Source of the DNA: Crotophaga sulcirostris
Taxonomy: Eukaryota; Chordata; Aves; Cuculiformes; Crotophagidae
Direction: 5' to 3'
NCBI GenBank assembly: GCA_013397455.1
Contig: VYZB01000370.1
Span: forward strand, 572,422-636,421
Length of the DNA: 64,000 nt
A program made the position numbers and the translations under genes. Shown here piece by piece: positions 52,601 through 64,000 of the stretch (position 1 is the stretch's first letter; the number at the start of each line of letters is the position of its first letter). The notes beneath the pieces are model-generated. The model did no database searches. It was not told the DNA's origin and saw only the letters and a program-made list of their open reading frames with translations.

Positions 52601-53225
52601 TATAGAAACCTGTATCCTGCAAGATTTGCACGATAGGTAAGTCAGAGCAGACTCCAGACTAATTACCTTAAAATGCTTTAAGAATCAAGGAACGCACTTC
52701 CTTAAATTCACGAAGAATATTTAGGAGATAGGAAGAACTTCTAGATAGTGCACCTACCTGACCTAAAGTGTAGGTAAATGTTACATGTCAGGTTTATTTG
52801 GTATACCAGGTCATCTGTTCCTCATAAAATCAGTGCCTAAATTCACTCTGTAGCCAGGGGAGAAAGTTTTTCAAAGGCTTTAAGAGAAGATGTTTTCAGT
52901 TTTATGGTTCTGAGTTTAAACAGGCAGAATCTCTTTCTGGATCTTTCCAATGCACTTACCTCTGTCACAGGGAGCAAAGCTATTCGAGGCAACTTAAGCA
53001 CTTTATTTAGGAGAGCTGTAGTCACCTAAAGGGTAGGTCTACCCAGATTCCTAAGTTACATTCTCTATCCCATCCAGAACTATTTCTGAAATAAAAGAGT
53101 AAAACCTTATCTCTGTGAAGTTAGCAAAGAAATTTTAATCTTTTGTTTAAAAAAAAAATTGTAACCAATTAATAATGTAGTTATGTTGCATGATCAGTTG
53201 TGGAAATTACATTTATAATTACTCT
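49646..53225. other. AT-rich intronic sequence
   Basis: It contains an AT/ATAT patch at 50083-50113 with palindromic character and a short A run at 50419-50430. All ORFs are under 85 codons, with nothing recognised. No exon or RNA gene is seen. Confidence 0.55.
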
Positions 53226-53336
53226 TAGGACCTGATTCTGATCTTATTTCCATTGGCATAAAGCAAGGATAACTTAGATAAAATCAATGTAGCTCAACTA
53301 AAATATAATTGATGAGAGGTCAGAATTGAGCCCTAG
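53226..53336. repeat. Old palindromic interspersed repeat ('cctgattctgatct' type)
   Basis: The left end reads 'taggacctgattctgatcttatttccattggcataaagc' and the right end 'gatgagaggtcagaattgagccctag', a degenerate inverted pair. Both ends resemble the amniote repeat that begins 'ggcctgattctgatctcatttacacc' and ends 'gagatcagaatcaggccct', with 'caatgtagct' near its centre. It is probably a non-autonomous DNA-transposon relic; the family assignment is from memory. Confidence 0.65.
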
Positions 53337-56300
53337 ATGATATGCTAAAAGTGGAATTAATAAGAAAGCTAAATGGGTTTATAATTTGTGCAATTGACAT
53401 TTTTGTAATCTAAATCTCCAAGAAGTTAACCTTTGGATATAAAACTTTGTTTTCCCTTAGAGCCTCATAGAAAGGAAAAGTAGAAAGTGAAGCCCCTAGA
53501 AAGTCTGTAAAAAGATGATCGTTCTGTACAGCTTTTAAAACCACCTAGTAAATTCTTTCATTAAATGATTGCTACCTTTCCAGTTTAATAAGATTCTGCA
53601 TCAGACAAATCTTTATGTGAAGTTTTCCAGTGAGCAGAAGCTGGAGAGTTATTGAACCATAGCATGTTGTCAAATAACAAGAAAGATCCCCCCAAATAAA
53701 GGTTATTTTAATCAATAAGGAAATGTAGGAACCAATGTGTACTCAAAGCCAAGAATATCTTTTGGAAATTGTGTTTAGGGCTTACTTTTTGTTTAATAGG
53801 TCATAGGGATACATTGTTTAAAAAATCATGCCAATTTATCATATATAGTTGCATAAGTCTTACAAATGTTTTGTTCCTGCAACAAGTTTTATTATTATTG
53901 CTTGCAAAAAAAGAGAAAATATAAAGAAACTGAATATGCTTTCATAAATTTTTTGTGTATTTTATTGTTAAGTAAATATGTTCATAATCTCTAAAGGAAT
54001 TATTGCTGTTTAATAGGCAGATGTTAATTTATGTTGTGTATTCAAATGAATCAACCAACTCCACTTCACAAAATATGTTTCCCCTAAGATAAGGAGCTTT
54101 CCTTCTGCTTTTCATGACAGTATTCTCTGAACTCTCTGAAGCTCATGCATGCTTCCAAAATTGTTTCATTTGGGACAATCAACATTATATCAAATCTATT
54201 TTTTTCAGGTTTTGGAATGTACATGAATTTTTATGCATCAAGGAAAATTTTGAATATTGTGTTTATGTCAATGGCAGTTCTCCATAGTAGTGACCTCACT
54301 CTGGTCAGTGAAACTGATTCTTCCACAAGTCCAAACCAATGGAATCATAGGCTGGCTGCTGTGCCTGACCTTCTTCTCATGGCCGTGACTTTCACTCCTG
54401 TGCATAGTTACTAACTTCAGGCATGTTACTTCTGATATTTATCACTGTAGCAGAAGTTCCCAATCAGATATTTATCTGTCTCCTTAAATTCTAAAGATGT
54501 AATACTCTTTGGGAGAAGTACAGACTCATAATGTGAAAAAAGGAATCTTTCCTGTGTTCCTTGCAATTACCACCTATGCTACTTTCAGAAATATGCTCAT
54601 CATTAGCAGTGCTATTATAATGCATTTTGCAGGAATTTGGAAAGCTGGAACAGAACTTGTACACACTTTAGGAATGTTAGTAGAGTAATATTTTTTTCCC
54701 CACTGAAAAATTATGTCTTTGAAAGCATCAGTTTGATCAAACCTCTGACACAATGATAATTATTGTTTTGTGCTGACTTTGCTCTAGAATATTTATATGT
54801 TTTTCTGCTCATATTTGATCAACTGTATTTATTTTTTTGGTGTGGTACTTTGTTTCCAGATTTTGGTTTGCTACGTCTGAAACAAAATGCTTTGTTATGG
54901 GGCTGGAATTCATTCAATAGACTCTTGGTCATCTTACACTAAATAAGCATAATCATACTAGTCCATAGACCTCCAAAGCCATAGTTCCAATCACCTAATA
55001 ACTTACAGCAAAAGAAACTTTTACTTTTAGAGAAGTCAAACTAGAGTGACAACATTATCTATACAGTAGTAGGGAATGTGTTAAGGTGGTTTTACTGGGG
55101 GATGAGCGGGGTTCCCCATGGGTAGCGTCCTTGAAGCTGACATTTTGTGACTGAATAGATGACAGCATGAAATTCAGTTAGAGCAAAGAGTCTCAGTCAT
55201 TACACCTGTCTGCTTCCAGAGAAAAGTATTTGTAAATTGTGCTTTATCCTTCTGTTCCTAAAACCTGTGTCTGTAATTGACACTTGCCAGCAGAGATGAC
55301 TGGAGGCAGAAAGAGAATATAATGTGTCTGAGTAGTCCACCAGGGAAAAAAAGTATCCTCATCTTTGGGAGTTTTGTGTCATTTTGTTTCCTTTAATGAA
55401 GACTAATACCAGTGTGTCAAGGATTTACTGGTGGCAAATGCTTCTGCTAAAAAAACAAAACAAAACAAAAAAAGGAGTGCTATGAAAGATGAATCGCAAA
55501 AGAAAAATCTGAAAAATCTAATTAATATAGAAATATTTCGTCTGCAAAGGAAAACAAATACTTCAGAAGAACAAAAACCCCCCACTGTTATTTGTAAGGC
55601 TGGTTTGTTACTCTAACACATTTGTAAGAATCAGGTTTGTGCCTGACATGTCAAAACTTATTCACAAAGCAAGAGTTGTGGATACCTTGGGAGTTGATGT
55701 TGTCACTTGTTACGCAACTCAGCATCCGTTCAGCACTGATTGATGCCCAAGTCACCAGTTTTGGAAGAAATGGGATACAAACATGACAATAATATTTGTA
55801 CCAAATGTCAAGCAAGAGAAACTGGGGACTTCACAGTATGGGTCCAGACATAGACTCTGACCAGAAAATAAAAACCCAAAACATGATAGACAAACTTGTC
55901 AGCCCTGATCTTTCTAAACCATTTTGTTTCTTTCTTGTATGTACTTTTCCTTTCTTTTCATTGGTTTCCCTCCCCTGAATTTTGCCAGAGTAGACAGCAT
56001 ATAAAACTGATCCAGCTGGTGAATTTTCAGCTTGATGAAGGAATTACCAACTATTTACTCTTTTAAATGCATCAGAACAATTAGTAAATCACTACATATT
56101 TGGTAAGAATGCTATGTGAACATACACTTTCTTAGAACTCCCTTAGTAATATTAGGGGAGATCAGAATATATTTATTGTTTTTCCTGGGTTTTTTATTAC
56201 ATTTATTAATTAATTTGCAAAAGTAGTCAGGTAACTACTGCTTCTTTTCCTCTCTGTAGATCAACAGGTAATTTGAGAGTTCATCAAGCACAAAGACAAT

Positions 56301-59300
56301 GGCAAAAGATGTAATGGAGTAGTGCAGTCAAGTATTACTTGACTACATTGCCTGTTACCATGTTCTCCGGATGTCCCTAAGTGGCCCAGAGAGCAGTGTG
56401 TGCCTCTGCTCCTGGCTTACAGAGCACAGTAAGAACACTGTGTTTTATTTATGAGCCGGAAAGTAAAGTGTGTCAGAGAGGAAGTTAAAATGACTTCTCT
56501 GTAGGATATTGTTAGTGTAAAATATCTGATTTATTTAGGTCTCTCTTTCAATGCTCCAGCTTGTAAACACAGTGGGGAATTTCTGTGTCATTGATCCAAA
56601 GCAATGGGTACTAATGGCATAATACAGTGGTACTCAATAACCATTTATCGTGGTCTGCTTTGTCATGTGGAGACTTAACTGAGAGGAAAGAATAAGGAAG
56701 TCTTATGAATTTCCATCTATCCATTTAATAATGTTCAGTTTAAGAGCTATGGTGTTCCTTTCTGTTTATTTTGCTCCATGAACCATCATACAAAATAACA
56801 TGACAAATTTTGTACAAATTAGCGTAAACATGAAAAGAAATGTAGGCTCTTTTTTCACAAGAATTCAAAGGACAAGCTGTGGCAGATCTTTATCATGGCT
56901 TGAATAGCATTGCCGTATTATGACATTGTTCCACGCCCTCTTCCCTCCAAAAAAATCCTTTGTATATTATTGGGAAACAGAATAAATAAATTAGAGATAT
57001 ATCTACACAGTAAAGTCTTAAAATTTGCCCAGTACCTGCAAACCCTTTTCAACGTACTTTCTCCAGACCAGCATAAAAAAACAGTGTCTTACCACATTCT
57101 GACCCCAGGCCCCTGACAACAGTAGCTGCTGTGCTTCAAGGTGTAAAATCTCTTTGCCTCCCACTCTTATTTAGTAATTTTGGCAATTCTGATGCCTAAG
57201 TTTCCCTTTAGATCAAACCAGAGCATGTTGGGAGGCCAGGTTATGACTTCAGTTGTATGCTTTCTCTTGGGAGCAAATTAGTGCGCAGGCCAGTGCAGAA
57301 GGGTGCCATTTGGGTAATCTTGCTGCAGGATTGTTAGTGGAGTATAGGGAATTTCATATTCTCTTCCTAAACAACCATTTAAGAGCTAACAACAGTGTGA
57401 TTTTCTGCTACTGTTTTCATATATACGTACATGGGTTCATTTTCCATTTGTTGTTGGTAAGGTGCCAGATTCCAGTCTTACTCAAAATAGATGTAGAGTC
57501 AAAGCAAATTTGTTATCTAAAGATTTCTACCAAGAAAGGAGACAGAAAGGACATTTTGAAAAGAAATAATAGAGTAGGTTATAACATTGGGATGCCGGTA
57601 CCTCCATTTTTTGCGCCTGTTAGCAATGTCCCCTTCAGGCTGAATTCTTAAAACACCCCACGCAAGCTCTGTAGAATATTGTTGCAGAAAAATGGTGTTA
57701 ATGCTTCATGTAATGTAAAACTTAGGTTGGACCCTAAAATAGAGTTTTACAGAGATGTAAAAATTGATCTTGTTGAAGCTGTATGAGAAGTGGGTGGGTT
57801 TGAGTGCTTGCTGCATAACTTTGCAAAATGAAAAAAGGCCAAAATCCAAGAGCTTTTGTCCTTTGGGAAATGCTGTAAGGGTCCCATGCTATGAAAGTGA
57901 GAGTGTTGCTGTTGGCTTCAGCAAGAACAAGGTACTTGTACTTCAGATTGTCTTAAGCACATTGTTACTGTTGTAAAATAAATATAAAAATAGTTAAGTA
58001 AGGCTGATAGTTCATTCATTTGTTAGTCTTTGTATAACAAATGATGAAACTGAAGTTGCAAACAGATTTGGTAGCATCTATTAATGTGGAGTTTGGTCCT
58101 GCACTGAGATTATTTACTCGAGTTTATTTGTGAAGCATTCTGCATAAAGTGGGACTGCAGGAGTGAAACCCTTATTTCTGAGGATTTTTAATAGTTTGTT
58201 TTATGCACATGAACTACTTAGCATCAGGAATGCTGCTTCTAGAGAGACCTTTTTAAAAGTATCAAAGGTCTTCATGACTGATGCTGTTGATGGAGTTGAG
58301 GCACATTCCAGATGCAGAACTTTAAAAAATCTCAGAGAAATGACTAGGTATGTTTCTTTTGCTGAGTTATCTTTTTTCAATAGAAAGATGTTACAATTGA
58401 TTTTTTGCTAACAATTTGTGCATTATGCCTAGTTCCTCCTGAATGTGAAAGTCCAGCCTCACGTTTTCATTTTCCAACTTTAACTGTTTTGCTTTAGTAT
58501 TTTTTACTTTTTTTTTCTTTTTCTTTTTTCTCATACAAAGTGCAAAATATTTAATTTTACATCTGTCTATGTCTTTTGGAAAGTACAATGTGGATCAAGG
58601 ACAATGTTAGACATAAGAACTACAGAACAGCTAAGCATAAAGGTTAAAGGTATGAGCAATATTATATTATAACACTTTTAGAGGACTCTGGACTAAAAGC
58701 AGTGCCTTTCAAAACAATCAGTACAATTTTCTGTGTGTGAATATTTTCACATATTAATAATATACTATATGCTTGGCTTAGCAGTATAAACGTAACACAT
58801 CGATCTACCAGATGCAATATTCTCTTTGGAGCAGAATATTTCCTTGGAATATCCTGCTTTTTTGACACCTCAGTTTTAACTTTTTTTATAACTTGATCTG
58901 AAAATGATGGCCAGCTTGAAATCTATATAACTCGAAGGCTTTATCAGTAAAGCCCAGCAGAGTTATATTTCTCTGTGGCTGTGATGTTGAAACCTGGTGA
59001 AAAATCAATTTTTCCTTCTGCTGAATGGTATATTTGAAGCATTTAAAAAAGGTGAATGAGTGTGCTGAGGGCCTGTCATTCTCGAAGTACTTTCTTATGC
59101 AGCATGTGTAGGTACATCTGCCTGTTAGCCCTGAGAGGCTGCGTGTTTGATGCATTGGATGTTGTGTCAGCAGGAAAGAGAAGAAGAAGAAATGAGGTAC
59201 ATCAGAAAGGAAGTTGATGGCAAATGGTGTTTTGAACAGCCTGTATCCCCTAGTGTAATATATTATGGAAATAATGATTCTGACAAGTGATGCTACTTTG

Positions 59301-62300
59301 TAATCTGAAGTGATACAGTAGGGATTATGCATGCTCAAGTCATTCAGGACTGGGTACTTAGTTGTCTAGAAATGCTGTAAGAAATGGCTTCGACATGAAT
59401 GACTTTCTTATAGATACAGTGGCAAGACCTGGATTAATAAAAGAAAAAAAACACTTGAAACAGTTTTTGTCATTTCATCATCATTATTATGATTATTATT
59501 ACTAGTTCAGCTGCCGATGGGAACCAAAATAATACTTTAAATTCTATTTTTATACAGTTACCTTTATGTGAATTTAATACCATATTTTATCTTGCCTTTA
59601 GGGATGAATTGTATGCTTTAACTGATTTTCAAACTTGCTTGAACATAATTGTTTCAAACCATAAATAGGTTGTTAACAAGGGTAGGCAATGAGAAGCGGG
59701 GTAAAAGTTTTAAGTGACGTTCAGGATACCAGAACAGGTAAAACATGAATGCAAAACAGTGTGTGAGAAAGAAGAGAATGCAGAGGAGATGTTTATACTA
59801 GAATAAAGAACAAAATGCTTCCAACCTGTACACTTTCATTAAGCACAGATCAAGAAATGCAACCCAAAAGGCCAGGCTTAGATAGCAGATACTTCTAGCC
59901 TCTAATGTCAATAGTTTGACCTATGTGGTTGCTCTAGTTTACAGAGATTTATTTGCAGTAACAACAGACTGGTGTACCTTACCATAGCAGGATACTCATG
60001 CTTCAACTGATTTGATGATTCCTTTGTTCCCCTGACAAACATGGGGACACAAAATAAGCTTAGGTAACTTACTGCATTTTAGGAATATCATGTGATATGG
60101 GAATCACATACAACATATGCGCAACCAGCATATACAGTCTGCAGGGTTGGATTTTCTATTCTTCCTTATGTGGCTATTCTACAGATAAACAGTAGAATAT
60201 TTTCAGCTATGGTGGAAAAAAAAGCCAAAACTCCCAAAATCCAAAAGCAAACCCAGCATTTAATATGACCATTCTTGAAAGAAAAAAGTATTAATTGACA
60301 GGAAATATATTTCAGAGTGCATTTATTTAAGAGGTTTGAATGCTGTCTTGCAGTGTTGAGAAAACACTGAGATTTTGTTTTGGATGGAAATTCCTTAAGA
60401 ATGGAATCTACCTGTTTGTGATGGACTTTGTACAAATGTTAAGTAGGAATCCCACATAGTATATTTCACTTCCCTGATTAAAATCATCCCCCTTCTCTGT
60501 TCCTTCTCTGCGTTGCTGTTCCTTCTCTGCATATGCAGTTAACTAATACCAGAGGAAGCAAATTCATTTTGCTTCACTGCTTAAAAAAAATGAATGCTGT
60601 GACCAACGGAATGAAAAAATTTGATAAGCTAAAACAAAAGGCAGTAAATGCTGAGAACAAATTCCAGTGACCTAGGTAATATAAAACTGTTTCATGAGAA
60701 GTAGGGACGCCAACAATTTTGGACATCCAAAAATGTAAACTTAGCAATTTGAAAACATTTGTCTGGATGAGATAGAACATTATACATGAAACTAATGACC
60801 TCTCTAAGATTCAGCCAAGATGCTGTACTCATTTAGACAAAGACAACTAGTTAATCATGGCAAAGAAAACTAGACAGAGTAAATTAGCTTGCTGCATTCC
60901 AGACTCTTAGCTACAAAAAAAATAATATAGTTCACTAATTAGAGAGTGAAAATACTCTAAGCTTTTAGAAAGAGATTGCAAGAAGAGCAAAAGAGAGTTC
61001 CTGGCTTTGGAATGGTGTATAAGCCTGTGGTGTCTGCGTAATACAATTTTGTGATTTTATCAGTTAGGCAGCCTGCGTTAAGGGGTCTTCAACTTTGATT
61101 ATATTGATTATGTACAACACAATAGTTTGTAATGAAAATTATCATGCACAGCTTCAGTCCTTAATTTTCATGGACTCTTGGAGCCTCTAATGAAATGTAA
61201 ATAAATGTAATTTAAAAACCTACATAAATTCACGTTATAATAAAAAATGCTAGAAACTTCACAGGTAAAGTCAGAAGTCAATCAAATTTTATATTTTTCT
61301 GAGGATTATTGTGTGATTGTGCTGTAGATTTTTTTACTTTTTGCCATTATAGTTTTATCCTTAATACTACAGGATTGTTCATTCTATATGGTTTATTCCT
61401 GTGTTCTTTAAGCTAAATAGACGAAAGTGTATGTGCTGTAGAATATTAGAATGGTAATTATTCTACTTAGACTGAAAGTGAATGGTAAAAGGGAAGGTGA
61501 AGTTCACCTGCTGATTACATGGGATAAGAATTCTGTTTTATCTGAAGTCTGTAAATCATTTTATGCAGTTTTCACTGTATATACAGTTCTGAAATAAGAT
61601 TGTTCTTTTGTTTACCTAGAAAAAATTAAATTTTTCAAAATTTTTGTTCAAGCATTCAAGTATAGAATCAGTACTAGATTCTATACTTGAAAAAATATAA
61701 ATAAATGTATCTTTAATTTTCATTTCCTTTCCTGTGTCTGAATCTGCTCTCCTAATATGACCAAGTTCTTTTATAGATAAATGTCATATTGCTTTTAAGT
61801 GCAGGGAGCTGATGATCGAGTCTTCTCTTTATCTGTCTTTTGCATGGGCAGCGTTACACTCTTGAACTATTTCTGTTGCATTGGAAGAGAACAAGATCAA
61901 GTTCTGCATGGTTCCAACACCATAGGTGTTTTTTAAGCAGTATGGTTTTACAAAACTTCCGTGCTACATTCATATAAGCAGGGTGTATGGTTGAGGAAAA
62001 ATGTGAAGTTGGACCTCTTTTGGAACTGCATGTCAGCAATAAATCTGCTGTCTTTCTTTTTTTGTTAAACCTGAGATAAGCTGATAAAGCAGTATCACTT
62101 TTTATTACATAATCTCTTAAATATTTTTAAATGTGACTCAATGGATCTATAACACTTGCACATTGTGGGTTTTTTTAATTTCAAAAGATGCTTGTTTGTC
62201 TGTAGAGAGAGATGGAGGAGGACAGTGTCCCCTTTATTTCATAAGATCTACTTCTTTAATTGTCTCACATTTTAAAAATATGACAAGACCAAATATGGAA

Positions 62301-62885
62301 GCTTCAGCTGTAAAGAGAGAATGTCCTGGAGAGATTTGAACTGAAGGCAAAAGGGAGGGGGTTGTCTCTTAACAAAGCTGTTTTCATCACCAAGATATGC
62401 CATGATTGGGTATTTTTTTAATCAACAGATTTCTTGAGCAGAATTTGAATGAATTATATTAAATCAGACTAAAATGTGATTTTGTTTCTAAAACATTATT
62501 TTTCCTGCTATGCGCATTACAGAAACATATGCAATAAATATTTAAACTCCTAATTTACTACATATCAATCTAAAAATCTACCTTGCTATCTCAGTTGGAA
62601 TTAATTTGCTTAATTGTTGTTCCTATCCCATCAGTCTCAGTTTTGAACTAACTTGAACAATGCCATTTTTTGCTGTTTGCACTTTTATTTGATTGCCATT
62701 CTGAGTTTATGAACAGTAATAGGGTCCTGCTTGAATATTCATTAGCTTTGAATTGTGAGCTCTGAAAAGGTGCTTTCTTTCACCTTAATGAAAGTGGCTC
62801 AGCATGGGGTGAATCGGTAATGACATTTGATTTTAGGCATCCAACAAATTTACTTTTTATTTATTGACACTTCTTGTCCAAACAG
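53337..62885. other. AT-rich intronic sequence leading to the EPHA7 exon
   Basis: It holds a pyrimidine run at 58501-58530, AAAAC repeats at 55448-55473, the hairpin at 61655-61691 and a repeated 'gttccttctctgc' at 60499-60530. The ORFs at 57253-57651 (132 codons, +) and 58886-59338 (150 codons, minus) have no recognisable domain. The last 200 bases before the exon contain a second possible acceptor (TTTTAG at 62831-62836), 49 bases upstream of the used one. Confidence 0.5.
61655..61691. repeat. Perfect inverted repeat, 15-bp arms, 7-base loop
   Basis: The arm TTCAAGTATAGAATC (61655-61669) and its exact complement (61677-61691) flank the loop AGTACTA. It is the longest perfect close inverted repeat I saw. 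It is AT-rich and has no adjoining T-run of the kind expected for a small RNA gene. Confidence 0.85.
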
Positions 62886-63010
62886 CTCCCTCGCAAGTTA
62901 GTGGAGTAATGAAAGAGAGAGTGCTGCAGAGGAGCGTGGAGCTTTCCTGGCAGGAACCAGAACATCCCAATGGAGTCATTACTGAATATGAAATTAAGTA
63001 TTATGAGAAA
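62886..63010 (+). CDS. EPHA7: EPHA7 internal exon, start of the second fibronectin type III domain
   Basis: EPHA7 is a single-pass receptor tyrosine kinase that binds GPI-anchored ephrin-A ligands at cell contacts and steers axon guidance and tissue boundary formation. The exon follows an acceptor ending in CAG at 62883-62885 and precedes a GTAAGT donor at 63011. It starts in phase 1, with one base supplied by the previous exon, and ends on a whole codon, giving 41 complete codons with no stop. The translation includes PSQVSGVMKERV, ELSWQEPEHPNGVI and YEIKYYEK. SWQEP..PNG is the conserved strand B to C segment of the Eph second fibronectin domain, with its core tryptophan. The 125-nt length matches the size I know for this exon in EphA genes. 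As I recall the paralogues, EPHA3, EPHA4 and EPHA5 differ clearly at SGVMKERVLQRS, so EPHA7 is the best call. The signal peptide, ephrin-binding, transmembrane, kinase and SAM exons lie outside the window. Confidence 0.92.
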
Positions 63011-64000
63011 GTAAGTGCTAAGATTATCTGCAGCGTGTAAAAATATGCTGTTTGCTTTCTGTAGGCCTGCTGTGTTGTGGTACAATGCTAAAGCCATCAG
63101 CTGTCAACTATCTTGTCTCTTCAAAGTCACAGTGATTTTACTTGTTTTTAATAACTAGCAAATCCCTGCTATTATTATTGCTGTCATATGTCTCATTTAT
63201 TTTATTTTGGCTTAGTAAAAATGAAATACCCACTTGAAATCTGCCCCTTTTTTCACTTTTTATTTATTGTTAAGTTGGGCTTGGATATTTTACCATGATA
63301 TTTGTCATTTTCCTGTCTCTTCTATGTTGTGTTTAAAGCTTATTTCATTTCCTTCTGTGCCACTGTAATTCCAGTCTTGAGATGATATATCAAATACAGC
63401 TCTTGACTGCGTTTAATATTTCCTTATGAGCTAAGCAGGTACATCTTGATGTCTGAAAACTTGCAAAGCATTTTCTGCATTTTCAGGTGATAAATATTCC
63501 TTATTGGTCCTTTTAAAAAGTACTAGCACTGTGAAATTTGTTTCTCACTTGTTCTCTCAATACAATAATGAATTGAGGCTGCTTTTCAATAGTAGATGAA
63601 GTGATCTCTGTTTCTGGCAGAGTGAAATTGCAATCTTATTGCTGCCAGTCGGAGTTTTGCCGTTCATTTCAATGTGTCTAGGGCTTCATTCATTATAACT
63701 TTGAAGTACTCCAGAATAAAAAAAATCTGACAAGCATGTAAGTAGGACCACATGCAACTGTAATCTGGATGGTAGCAGTGTGAAGGTAGATTGTGCAGCT
63801 GCGCATTTGTTATGGGACTCAGACCAAATGTGGCTCCTCCAGATTGCCTGGAAAATTTACTGTAGCACATAACATATTACTAATTTTTATTAAACATTCT
63901 GGGAGAAAAAAAAAAAAAGAAAGAATTAAAATGCAAAGAAATTAACGAAGGAGTTCCTTAGAGATCGTTTGTGAAGCTATTTCATCTCAGCAAACAAGAT
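63011..64000 (+). other. EPHA7: Start of the EPHA7 intron downstream of the 125-nt exon
   Basis: The stretch opens with a strong GTAAGT donor. The rest is AT-rich non-coding sequence with no recognisable exon. The next Eph exon, about 163 nt and completing the second fibronectin domain, is expected beyond the window. An A-rich run lies at 63906-63920. I see nothing else in it. Confidence 0.75.

Larger units (their letters stand above)
1..62885 (+). other. EPHA7: Presumed long intron of EPHA7 upstream of the 125-nt exon
   Basis: The exon at 62886 is internal, so sequence upstream of it on the + strand should be intron until the preceding exon. In Eph genes that exon is about 336 nt and encodes the first fibronectin domain. 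I looked by eye for that exon, the 156-nt cysteine-rich exon and the roughly 660-nt ligand-binding exon and saw none. The exon 5 protein segment has few or no methionines, so a Met-started ORF search could miss it. The intron therefore appears to span at least 62.9 kb. The assignment is inferred from the single exon, not shown directly. Confidence 0.65.

Noticed and set aside
57253..57651. 132-codon + ORF 5.2 kb before the EPHA7 exon
   Set aside because: It has no domain, AT-rich composition, no splice context and no resemblance to Eph sequence.
58081..58150. 'ttggtcctgcactgag...gggactgcagg' as another palindromic relic
   Set aside because: Arms do not pair well and the resemblance to known repeats is too weak.
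62826..62885. Alternative acceptor TTTTAG at 62831-62836 extending the exon by 49 bases
   Set aside because: The 49-base extension shifts the reading frame, and the downstream CAG gives the typical 125-nt Eph exon.
1..64000. CRISPR arrays, tRNA, rRNA or bacterial-type defence systems
   Set aside because: No regularly spaced repeats, no tRNA cloverleaf outside the SINE head and no bacterial gene organisation were seen.

Overview
This is an AT-rich, intron-dominated vertebrate window, and the repeat content points to a bird. Four CR1 non-LTR retrotransposon fragments are present; three retain CR1 reverse-transcriptase or 3'-UTR sequence together with the ATTCTATG-type 3' repeat or its complement. 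The background holds much older amniote repeats: an L3-like LINE, a MIR/CORE-type SINE and small palindromic elements of the kind common in turtles and crocodilians. There are no bacterial-style genes, operons, CRISPR arrays or recognisable RNA genes. A 465-base run of N (38690-39154) marks an assembly gap inside one CR1 copy.

Only one convincing protein-coding segment was found. It is a 125-nt internal exon at 62886-63010 on the + strand, with clean splice sites. It encodes the first part of the second fibronectin type III domain of an EphA receptor tyrosine kinase, best matching EPHA7. The preceding 62.9 kb contains no other Eph exon I could recognise, so most of the window reads as one very long intron of that gene. 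The last 990 bases start the next intron.

Layout: 1-11 kb is AT-rich intron with a CR1 tail (3117-3417) and an old palindromic repeat (2179-2249). 11.2-12.5 kb is a CR1 copy in the gene's sense direction. 12.5-22 kb is intron with a 28-bp tandem repeat and a MIR-like SINE (14597-14848). 22.15-23.33 kb is a decayed L3-like LINE. 23-35 kb is intron with simple repeats and an unexplained 187-codon ORF. 35.6-36.3 kb and 38.6-41.0 kb are antisense CR1 copies. 41-62.9 kb is intron holding a TAGA microsatellite, a second palindromic repeat, a perfect 15-bp-arm hairpin and a candidate 24-nt microexon.

The most interesting lead is that microexon candidate at 49622-49645. It has a long pyrimidine tract, a TGC next to the acceptor AG and a GTAAGT donor. 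It would insert eight codons in frame between the two fibronectin domains. It is an inference from sequence alone and needs transcript and conservation evidence. Most other open reading frames look like chance openings in AT-rich intron or fragments of retrotransposon reverse transcriptase.
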